Shown: positions 44,101 through 56,100 of the stretch, one piece after another | Numbering within the stretch: the first letter of the stretch is position 1 | Layout of the letters: each line of letters starts with the position of its first letter | Program-made: the position numbers and the translations under genes | Notes under the pieces: generated by a model | Databases searched by the model: none | Told to the model about the DNA's origin: nothing | The model's input: the letters and a program-made list of their open reading frames with translations, nothing else | Assembly: GCA_026874595.1 (NCBI GenBank) | Contig: CM049309.1 | Span: 92,960,723 to 93,024,722, forward strand | Reading direction: 5' to 3' | DNA length: 64,000 nt | Source: Sipunculus nudus | Taxonomy: Eukaryota > Annelida > Sipuncula > Golfingiida > Sipunculidae

Positions 44101-47100
44101 GTTCACAATCAAGATTTAGCTTAGTGGCACTAGCATTCACCAGCAGGTGAGGTTTGTTCACAATCAAGATTTAGCTTAGTGGCACTAGCATTCACCAGCA
44201 GGTGAGGTTTGTTCACAATCAAGATTTAACTTAGTGGCACTAGCATTCACCAGCAGGTGAGGTTTGTTCACAATCAAGATTTAACTTAGTGGCACTAGCA
44301 TTCACCAGCAGGTGAGGTTTGTTCACAGTCAAGATTTAACTTAGTGGCACTAGCATTCACCAGCAGGTGAGGTTTGTTCACAGTCAAGATTTAACTTAGT
44401 GGCACTAGCATTCACCAGCAGGTTAGGTTTGTTCACAATCAAGATTTAACTTAGTGGCACTAGCATTCACCAGCAGGTGAGGTTTGTTCACAATCAAGAT
44501 TTAGCTTAGTGGCACTAGCATTCACCAGCAGGTGAGGTTTGTTCACAGTCAAGATTTAACTTAGTGGCACTAGCATTCACCAGCAGGTGAGGTTTGTTCA
44601 CAATCAAGATTTAACTTAGTGGCACTAGCATTCACCAGCAGGTTAGGTTTGTTCACAATCAAGATTTAACTTAGTGGCACTAGCATTCACCAGCAGGTGA
44701 GGTTTGTTCACAATCAAGATTTAGCTAAGTTGCACTAGCATTCACCAGCAGGTGAGGTTTGTTCACAATCAAGATTTAACTTAGTGGCACTAGCATTCAC
44801 CAGCAGGTGAGGTTTGTTCACAATCAAGATTTAACTTAGTGGCACTAGCATTCACCAGCAGGTTAGGTTTGTTCACAATCAAGATTTAACTTAGTGGCAC
44901 TAGCATTCACCAGCAGGTGAGGTTTGTTCACAGTCAAGATTTAACTTAGTGGCACTAGCATTCACCAGCAGGTGAGGTTTGTTCACAATCAAGATTTAAC
45001 TTAGTGGCACTAGCATTCACCAGCTGGTGAGGTTTGTTCACAATCAAGATTTAACTTAGTGGCACTAGCATTCACCAGCAGGTGAGGTTTGTTCACAATC
45101 AAGATTTAACTTAGTGGCACTAGCATTCACCAGCAGGTGAGGTTTGTTCACAATCAAGATTTAACTCAAGATTTTAAAAGTGCAAATCATATACATTATG
45201 CTAGTGGTGAAGTTTTAATTGTATCTGCTAAAACAGAGTTTTGCAGATACTATGTTTTCAGCCCACCGCTATTGCTGCCACGTAGGTGTCCGGAAAACTT
45301 CTCTGTAACCACTGGGCGGAATTTTATGAAACTTGGGATTATGTTTAGGTCACATGTGAACTGCTGCGCCCCGATTTTGTTTTGACCTCTGACCTTTCCT
45401 CTGCGCTCTGCGTTCGTCTATGCGTCTGTGTTCACACATAAACCCCCCTGTTTTTGCACAGCGGACATCTGTTTATCTGCCTTTGGATAAAATCATGCAT
45501 ATCTCTGCAGTGGTTGGACTTATTCTCCTAAAATTTTGCAGGTTTATACATCTTGGATAGATTTTTGTTGATATGACAGGTGGCGCCACCTACCTATGCG
45601 TTTGCAGTGCAGACATCCATGCTTATATCTCAGGACACATTTGACCGATTGGGCTGAAATTTTACATGTTTATTCATCTTGGATAGTTTTTTCATTTTTG
45701 TGACAGGTGGTTCCACCTACCTCCCCGTTTATGCTCCAGACAACCATGCTAATATCTCAGAACTGGTTTGACATATCAGCCTGAGATTTTGCATGTGTAT
45801 TGGTCTAACCTTCAACTGTTTTGCACACTGTCCATCTGTCTGTCTGCCTTGGGATAAAATCATCCACACCAACTAATCTATATCTTTCATGTCATATGTC
45901 ATCTACCACACAAGGTTTTCCCATTACCTCTATATCCTATCACTACTTCACCCGTACCTCTCTGATTTAGGCGGATACACGTAGTCACTTGTTGACTACA
46001 CATATTCTAGTTTACTTTATATTCATATGGCTTCATAATGTTAATGTTACAAGTTTGGCTTCAAGTGCTCAAAACAAGATTTTAAGTACATTAATGAATA
46101 TTGTTTGTTATTTACATAAGATACCAAATCCTAAACAAATGGAACCACTTTATCTTCATTATAAGTACGGTCAGGTGGTTATGCATGGTGCTTTCTATGA
46201 ATGGAGTTGAGAATGGTTGTGGCCGCCCCCCCCCAAATTAATGTCTGAACTGATAAAGAAAAGGATTCGTCAATGTTTCTTGCTTTACTTGTTCTTGCAG
46301 TGTTTCTGACTATTTGATGTATGACTTACTTGTTCTTGCAGTGTTTCTGACTATTTGATGTATGACTTACTTGTTCTTGCAGTGTTTCTGACTATTTGAT
46401 GTATGACTTACTTGTTCTTGCAGTGTTTCTGACTATTTGATGTATGACTTACTTGTTCTTGCAGTGTTTCTGACTATTTGATTTATGACTTACTTGTTCT
46501 TGCAGTGTTTCTGACTATTTGATGTATGACTTACTTGTTCTTGCAGTGTTTCTGACTATTTGATGTATGACTTACTTGTTCTTGCAGTGTTTCTGACTAT
46601 TTGATTTATGACTTACTTGTTCTTGCAGTGTTTCTGACTATTTGATTTATGACTTACTTGTTCTTGCAGTGTTTCTGACTATTTGATTTATGACTTACTT
46701 GTTCTTGCAGTGTTTCTGACTATTTGATGTATGACTTACTTGTTCTTGCAGTGTTTCTGACTATTTGATGTATGACTTACTTGTTCTTGCAGTGTTTCTG
46801 ACTATTTGATGTATGACTTACTTGTTCTTGCAGTGTTTCTGACTATTTGATGTATGACTTACTTGTTCTTGCAGTGTTTCTGACTATTTGATGTATGACT
46901 TACTTGTTCTTGCAGTGTTTCTGACTATTTGATGTATGACTTACTTGTTCTTGCAGTGTTTCTGACTATTTGATTTATGACTTACTTGTTCTTGCAGTGT
47001 TTCTGACTATTTGATGTATGACTTACTTGTTCTTGCAGTGTTTCTGACTATTTGATGTATGACTTACTTGTTCTTGCAGTGTTTCTGACTATTTGATGTA

Positions 47101-50100
47101 TGACTTACTTGTTCTTGCAGTGTTTCTGACTTTTTGATGTATGACTTACTTGTTCTTGCAGTGTTTCTGACTATTTGATGTATGACTTACTTGTTCTTGC
47201 AGTGTTTCTGACTATTTGATGTATGACTTACTTGTTCTTGCAGTGTTTCTGACTATTTGATTTATGACTTACTTGTTCTTGCAGTGTTTCTGACTATTTG
47301 ATGTATGACTTACTTGTTCTTGCAGTGTTTCTGACTATTTGATGTATGACTTACTTGTTCTTGCAGTGTTTCTGACTATTTGATTTATGACTTACTTGTT
47401 CTTGCAGTGTTTCTGACTATTTGATTTATGACTTACTTGTTCTTGCAGTGTTTCTGACTATTTGATTTATGACTTACTTGTTCTTGCAGTGTTTCTGACT
47501 ATTTGATGTATGACTTACTTGTTCTTGCAGTGTTTCTGACTATTTGATTTATGACTTACTTGTTCTTGCAGTGTTTCTGACTATTTGATGTATGACTTAC
47601 TTGTTCTTGCAGTGTTTCTGACTATTTGATTTATGACTTACTTGTTCTTGCAGTGTTTCTGACTATTTGATTTATGACTTACTTGTTCTTGCAGTGTTTC
47701 TGACTATTTGATTTATGACTTACTTGTTCTTGCAGTGTTTCTGACTATTTGATTTATGACTTACTTGTTCTTGCAGTGTTTCTGACTATTTGATTTATGA
47801 CTTACTTGTTCTTGCAGTGTTTCTGACTATTTGATTTATGACTTACTTGTTCTTGCAGTGTTTCTGACTATTTGATGTATGACTTACTTGTTCTTGCAGT
47901 GTTTCTGACTATTTGATGTATGACTTACTTGTTCTTGCAGTGTTTCTGACTATTTGATGTATGACTTACTTGTTCTTGCAGTGTTTCTGACTATTTGATG
48001 TATGACTTACTTGTTCTTGCAGTGTTTCTGACTATTTGATGTATGACTTACTTGTTCTTGCAGTGTTTCTGACTATTTGATTTATGACTTACTTGTTCTT
48101 GCAGTGTTTCTGACTATTTGATTTATGACTTACTTGTTCTTGCAGTGTTTCTGACTATTTGATTTATGACTTACTTGTTCTTGCAGTGTTTCTGACTATT
48201 TGATTTATGACTTACTTGTTCTTGCAGTGTTTCTGACTATTTGATTTATGACTTACTTGTTCTTGCAGTGTTTCTGACTATTTGATGTATGACTTACTTG
48301 TTCTTGCAGTGTTTCTGACTATTTGATTTATGACTTACTTGTTCTTGCAGTGTTTCTGACTATTTGATGTATGACTTACTTGTTCTTGCAGTGTTTCTGA
48401 CTATTTGATTTATGACTTACTTGTTCTTGCAGTGTTTCTGACTATTTGATTTATGACTTACTTGTTCTTGCAGTGTTTCTGACTATTTGATTTATGACTT
48501 ACTTGTTCTTGCAGTGTTTCTGACTATTTGATTTATGACTTACTTGTTCTTGCAGTGTTTCTGACTATTTGATTTATGACTTACTTGTTCTTGCAGTGTT
48601 TCTGACTATTTGATTTATGACTTACTTGTTCTTGCAGTGTTTCTGACTATTTGATGTATGACTTACTTGTTCTTGCAGTGTTTCTGACTATTTGATGTAT
48701 GACTTACTTGTTCTTGCAGTGTTTCTGACTATTTGATGTATGACTTACTTGTTCTTGCAGTGTTTCTGACTATTTGATGTATGACTTACTTGTTCTTGCA
48801 GTGTTTCTGACTATTTGATGTATGACTTACTTGTTCTTGCAGTGTTTCTGACTATTTGATGTATGACTTACTTGTTCTTGCAGTGTTTCTGACTATTTGA
48901 TGTATGACTTACTTGTTCTTGCAGTGTTTCTGACTATTTGATTTATGACTTACTTGTTCTTGCAGTGTTTCTGACTATTTGATGTATGACTTACTTGTTC
49001 TTGCAGTGTTTCTGACTATTTGATGTATGACTTACTTGTTCTTGCAGTGTTTCTGACTATTTGATGTATGACTTACTTGTTCTTGCAGTGTTTCTGACTA
49101 TTTGATGTATGACTTACTTGTTCTTGCAGTGTTTCTGACTATTTGATGTATGACTTACTTGTTCTTGCAGTGTTTCTGACTATTTGATGTATGACTTACT
49201 TGTTCTTGCAGTGTTTCTGACTATTTGATGTATGACTTACTTGTTCTTGCAGTGTTTCTGACTATTTGATGTATGACTTACTTGTTCTTGCAGTGTTTCT
49301 GACTATTTGATGTATGACTTACTTGTTCTTGCAGTGTTTCTGACTATTTGATGTATGACTTACTTGTTCTTGCAGTGTTTCTGACTATTTGATGTATGAC
49401 TTACTTGTTCTTGCAGTGTTTCTGACTATTTGATGTATGACTTACTTGTTCTTGCAGTGTTTCTGACTATTTGATGTATGACTTACTTGTTCTTGCAGTG
49501 TTTCTGACTATTTGATGTATGACTTACTTGTTCTTGCAGTGTTTCTGACTATTTGATGTATGACTTACTTGTTCTTGCAGTGTTTCTGACTATTTGATGT
49601 ATGACTTACTTGTTCTTGCAGTGTTTCTGACTATTTGATGTATGACTTACTTGTTCTTGCAGTGTTTCTGACTATTTGATGTATGACTTACTTGTTCTTG
49701 CAGTGTTTCTGACTATTTGATGTATGACTTACTTGTTCTTGCAGTGTTTCTGACTATTTGATTTATGACTTACTTGTTCTTGCAGTGTTTCTGACTATTT
49801 GATGTATGACTTACTTGTTCTTGCAGTGTTTCTGACTATTTGATGTATGATATTGAAGTGTCAAAGCAAAACTCCAGCAGAAATAAGGTAAACACCTTCA
49901 CTTATCTTCAAAGATAATGGATGGTTTTGTAATCGCTTGCTTCAGGTTGATTTATTATCCATGTAGTATGTATTGATCATAGTAATGTCAGCGGTATTTC
50001 TTATAAAGGTCATACCGATTGTAAAAGTGAAGATAGAGGAGTGCCCTTGGCTGTCCAAATCTTCCTGGTTAGCTCAGCTGACTATAAGTCATCTGAGCTA

Positions 50101-53100
50101 TAGTCGTGGTCCATTGTCCGTCGTCCGTCCATCTGTCCGTCTGTCCGTCCGTCCGTCCGCCGGCTGTAGATGTGGCACGTTTTGAAACCGTAAGACCTAG
50201 GAATCCAAAATTCAGCATAATGTTAGATGTCCCCAAGATCTCCTACCAAGCCGAAAACTGGGTCTTTGCGACTTCGTTCCTTTGAGAAATTAAGGAAAAA
50301 CCTCAATTTTGTTATTAAAATCCTATTTTCACACTTCAGGACTGCCTAATATCAAAACCGCTCATCTGTTTTTCCTCATATTTACCATAAATATTCCTAT
50401 ATATACTTCCTATGTACATGCCAGAAATAAAGTCTGTAAAGTATAAATTCTTTAAGTTATGGGCCCAAACATAATGGACTTTGTAAAAAATCAGGAAAAA
50501 TAATAACTCACTTAACATGAACAATTTTGTAACTAGAGTCTATTTTCTCAAGTATATAACTATGTTTAATTAAGATTCAACTGTTTACCAAAAATTAGAT
50601 CTGAATTTTGTAAATTTTTAAAGTTATTAGCATAAAAAAAAAATCAGTACTTTAAATTTTGCCCAACTTTGACCATGGCACGTTTTTTTCTTGAAAGCAC
50701 CATTGATTTAATTTTCACAGCATGTAAACATAAATATTTAGTTTGTCTAAATCTGAAATTTGAAAATAAAAGCTTGAAAATTAAGCTAGTTATTGATTTT
50801 TTTTTCTGTAGTCACTTGCTTTGATTACAGATGCAGGGTCCCACTCCAGGTCACTGGAAGTCAGCTATGCCAGGGTTTCTGATTTGTTACAGTCACTGGG
50901 GGAGATCCCCTTCTGTGACAGGTGTACAGTTATTCTCATATCCCCCCCCCCCCCCCCGGGCAAACACAACCCACCAAGTGTTATGCAGTAATTGTTATTG
51001 TTTTCACTGTATCTCCTTAATTGTAATGCTGTTTCCACTCCGATATGCAAAAACTTTCCTAGAAAAAATAATTCAAGGTGTAATCCAGAAGATGCAATGT
51101 TGTGTAATGTAGCATTTTTAAAGAAATAAATTTTCTTTTAAATGATTTTAACAAATATAAATGAACCTGTCAGTATGCTTAAATTATTAAAAAATATGAA
51201 GCACATTATGGATAAATAAAGACACAATTAAAAATTGTGAAATCTAAATCAAGTATTATTTTTAGATATTTATTGTTTTGCAGATATAAAAGATATATTT
51301 TTGTGGTAAAAAATAAATAAACATTTGTATGCATGATGTGGTGTTATCTGACAAGATTGAGATTTATGATGATGCAATTGAGAATTTTGAATCAACTTTT
51401 ATATTCAGATATATATGTTAAATTGGAAATGTATAGAAATATAAACTTAAATTAGAATATAATTGATGTGATAAAAAAATCAGGATTTAATACAAACATT
51501 TGTTCATTATTTTCCTGCCTCAGCAGAATTTGAGATCAGGCTTTGTTTGCCCTGTTTTATGTTGTTAATTAGCTATATTTCAACTGTATACATTTCATAA
51601 AATATACATATATATTTAATAATATATGTTATACAAAAAAATAGATGCAATTGAACAAATGTGTAAACTACTGAAATGTCAACAATTAATCGAAAAACCA
51701 ACTAATGATCATGGTAATAGTACAGATCATTTGTTCACAAACTGCTCACATGCTTTAGTTTCAACATTAGGAAACACATGGTCAGGTCACAAAATATTTT
51801 TTGCAACAATTTCTTGCTCATCAATACAAACCAATCATATAAACCAACCATGGCCTTTATTACCTCTTCCTCTTACACTTTATTTCCATTAGATATTATT
51901 TTAGATTTTTACCTTCAAGGTGAACGTCAGCTGAGCACAGTGACCCATAGGTCCCTTGTTTTTAACAAATATTCCTTGTTTTAAAATTATTTGGTATCTA
52001 AGATTAAAAAAGGCATTGAACTGTAGTAATATGTGAAAACAGGGGTATTCCATTTGTTGCAGCAAGTGGTTGTTTCTTTGTTAAAGGCACTGTTCCACCA
52101 AATTAATCATGATCTAGAAATATACTTTGCTGACTACCAAGCGCCAGCATCCGAACCAAGGAGAGTGCCTTGTATTAGTTATTATAACTAGTTGTACAAT
52201 CCATGTAAAATAAATAAAGTTTATATTTATATATACTTTTTATATGTAACAGAGTGACAGTGTAGAAGTCACCATAGCCCATTTTAAGATATGTATTTAT
52301 GATATCTCCCGTGACTGTAATATAGATACCCACCTCAGCTGCTACCCAGCGGTATTTTAACAATATAATGCTTTAGATAATCATTTGCTCCTGTCAAGCA
52401 GTGTAATAAATAATCCAGATATCTGGTTGAACAGTGTGGAAAATTCTGACATTCATGCATACTTTACACCAGAATATAATATGCACCAGTAAAATATAAT
52501 ACACAGACCATCTTAATTTCAGTGAACAACTTATATTAGTTGATTTTCTGTTTCAGTCACAAGAGAATATTGCACTAGTCCAGGCCAGAAACAACTCCAG
52601 AGAACCATCCCAGAATCCTGATGAGTACAGAGACAGCAGTGAGTGTTTATGATGTTCAAATATGATGATAATGATTATAATGATAGTGTGGATGATTGAA
52701 ATAATAAAATAAAAATAATAAAAAAAGACATTTATAACCATGCACTCTACTTCCACCATGAATTTATATATATGTATATATATATGTAGGCCCGGCCTAA
52801 ATCCCAATCAGGATTTAGTCTTAACCCAATCGCTGAATGGCCCAGACTTGTATTTGGGCCTTGACATATATACTGTGGATGGGTTTATTTTCGCGATGCT
52901 GAAGTTTCACTATTTCTTCCTTTTGAATGTTTTGCAAGGGTTTCACTTTACAATTGCACCAGAACCAATAAAATCTGCAGTATTTGTATTAATTTCAAAT
53001 TTAGAATGAATCCTACGCTATACCTAAAAAATTTCTGATTCAGTCATTAACGTATTTTTCGTGTCACACTCAACATATCCCCTGTGATTAACGCTTAGTT

Positions 53101-56100
53101 CATAATAATTAATGCTTGTATGCATGGGCCATTTTCGATACCATGCACAGATTAGGTTGCTGATTTGGTTGTTTCCAGAGGTGTGATACCTAATCTGTGC
53201 AGATGCATCATCCTCTCTTGTTCATCTTATTGATGGGATGTCTAATTCATATTCTTGGTTATTTCACATGCAGAAATTCAAATGCTCACAAATAAAAAGT
53301 CAACCTTAGTATATAATGGAAGCAGACATTTTTCCAACTCTTTTCTTGGCACCCTCCCTTATTCCAACTCTTTCCCCAGCACCCTCTCCTATTCCAACTC
53401 TTTCCACAACACCCTCCCTTATTCCAACTCTTTCCCCAGCACCCTCTCCTATTCCAACTCTTTCCACAACACCCTCCCTTATTCCAACTCTTTCCCCAGC
53501 ACCCTCTCCTATTCCAACTCTTTCCACAACACCCTCTCTTATTCCAACTCTTTCCCCAGCACCCTCCCTTACTTCAACTCTATTCCCAGCAACCTCCCTT
53601 ACTCCAACTCTTTCCCCTGCAACCGCCCTTACTCCAACTTTCCCAAGCACCCTCCCTTACTCCAGCTCTTTCCCCAGCACCCTCCCTTCATCCAACTTTT
53701 TCCCTGACATCCTCCCTAATACCAACTCTTTCCCCTGGCACCCTCTCTTATTCCAATTCTTTCCCTAGCAACCATCCTTATTCAAACTCTTTCCCTAGCA
53801 CCCTCCCTTATTTTAACTCTTTCCCTAGCACCCTCCCTTATCTCAACTCTTTCCCGGCACCCTGCCTTTTTCCAACTCTTGTCTTGGCACCTTCCTTTTT
53901 TCCAACTCTTTCCCCTGCTCCCTCCCTTTTTTCCCAGCTCTTTTCCTGGCACCCTCCTTTACTCCAACTCTTTCCCCAGCACCACCCCCCCCCCCCCTTA
54001 TTTAGCTAGTTTTCTATTAAGTTTGGCAAGTTTGTAATAACATATGCTTTACATTAAGCTTGCCAGACTTTGGAATCTTTACAGAAAGTAAAACTTTCTT
54101 TCTTCCTAACTTGGCTGAGGATCAGCAAGTTAACTTGATTAATAATTGACTAGATAAAACTTCCAGGGTGTCAGTACCAGTGTTTTGATTATTTGTGAGT
54201 TTCAGATCTGTTGTCAGCAGAAGAGATGGACTCTATAATGCACCAGTTGGACTCCGGGGTGGAAGTTGCTCTCCAGCGAGCCAAAGCATGGGCCAAATAT
54301 GCCAAAGATGTCACATCATATGTAGAAAAGAGAGTCCAACTGGGTGAGTTGGCTGTTTGCTCATCCTACATGCACCTGTTGTGCACATTTGTTCATGGGT
54401 TTATTGGAAAGTGTGATCATAATATAATACTAGTTTGTGCATCCAAAACATCTTGATGTGACAAAGTAAGGTGCAAATTTTCATAAATTGTTGACCCATG
54501 GTTAGAAAATGTAACATTTTATACATGTAACATTTTATACATGTAACTCTGTGACCATACTCTCTGGGAATTGAGACTATGACCCTTTGAGAATAGTCAA
54601 GGTGAAGGTCGTAATGTGGCTAAAGCAACAGGAAAGACAAACAGATAAGCAGGGTCAGAGTTTAGTAGTGAATAGATTGATTTCTAAACTGATAAAAAAT
54701 GGGAGTGTAAAAAACTGCCATTTTACGTTGCAGCAGGCACTACATGTTTCCAGGAGACTAATTTAGGGGGCAGACATGATTGTCTTCTGATGATTGTTGT
54801 TCATTGCAAATTGATTAGAGTTGAGGTATTATATTTTATGCTCAGCTGACTTTCAGTCATGCTGAGCTATAGCGATCACTCTTTGTCCGTTGTCCGTCAG
54901 TCTGTCTGTCCGTCTGTCCGTTAACCTGGCACAAATCGTAACCACCGGACTTACAATCTTGTAACTTGACATTCTGAGAGGTCGATGAAAAATCTCCTTG
55001 GAAACCAGAAATTAGGTCTCTGTTACCCATATCCATCAAGCTATTGGGCCCAAAAGTACCCCCCAGAATTGACAAAAAATTCATGAAAAAACTTCAAAAT
55101 CTCATTAACTACATCACTGATGGTCATAATTTTTGGCATACATATTGATCATTAGATGTATCATCAGTTTCTGCAGACTGGTGGCGCCACCTATATTCTT
55201 CAATATTTTATGAATTGTTTCCTCTATTTTTAGACCTTTAAAAATGTGAACATCTATTAACAGGGCACAAATCGTAAAGACTGGACCTTGAATCTTCATT
55301 CTTGACAAACAGGGAGACCCATGAAAAGTCTCCATGGAAACCTGAAATTAGGCCTCTGTTACCCATATCCTTTGAGCTGTGGGGCTCCTAATTACCCCCC
55401 CCCCCCCCCCAGAATAATGGAAAAATTGATAAAAAAACTTCAAAATCTCATTAACTACATCACTGATGGTCATAATTTTTAGCATACATATTGATCAAGA
55501 GGTGTTCTATCAGTTCCTGCAGTCTGGTGGCGCCACCTGTATTTTTTAAAATTTTTATAATTTTTTTTCTCTATTTATGAGACCTTTAAGGATGTAGTTA
55601 TCTGTCAACAGGGTACAAATCTTAACGACTGAACCTAGAATCTTTTATTCTTGACACACGGGAGACTCATGAAAAGTCTCCATGGAAACCAAATATTAGG
55701 TCTCCGTTACCCAAATCCTTTGAGCTATGGGGACCCAAAGTACCCCCCAGAATTGTCAAAAATTTAAAAAAAAAACTTCAAAATCTCATTAACTACATCA
55801 CTGATGGTCATAATTTTTGGCATACATATTGATCATTAGATGTTTCATCAGTTTCTGCAGACTTGTGGCACCACCTATATTTTTCGATATTTTACGAGTC
55901 GTTTTCTCTAATTTTAGACCTTTAAAATTATGAACATCTGTTAACAGGGCACAAATCGTAAAGACTGGACCTAGAATCTTCATTCTTGACACACAGACAG
56001 ACCCATGAAAAGTCTCCATGGAAAATGAAATTAGGTCTCTGTTACCCATATCCTTTGAGCTGTGGGGCTCCCAATAACCCCCCCAGAATAATGGAAAATT

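Noticed and set aside
13323-45166. CRISPR-like regular array
   Set aside because: The units are directly adjacent and nearly identical with no unique spacers, and the context is an animal intron. It is a satellite.
13323-45166. Coding tandem repeat (a repetitive protein domain)
   Set aside because: 55 is not a multiple of 3 and all frames meet stops within a few units. The exon 2 frame stops right after the first donor.
45137-45385. 82-codon open frame joining the end of the satellite to element A2
   Set aside because: It spans the satellite edge and a non-coding dispersed repeat, with no splice or family support.
51626-51892. 88-codon open frame, possible reverse-transcriptase fragment
   Set aside because: Its translation shows no recognisable domain and it lies inside the right part of element C2. 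C1 has no matching frame.
53255-53768. 150-codon Ser/Pro/Thr-rich frames and the 114-codon minus-strand frame
   Set aside because: They come from the 30-bp unit being a multiple of 3. They lie in an intron between two well-supported exons.
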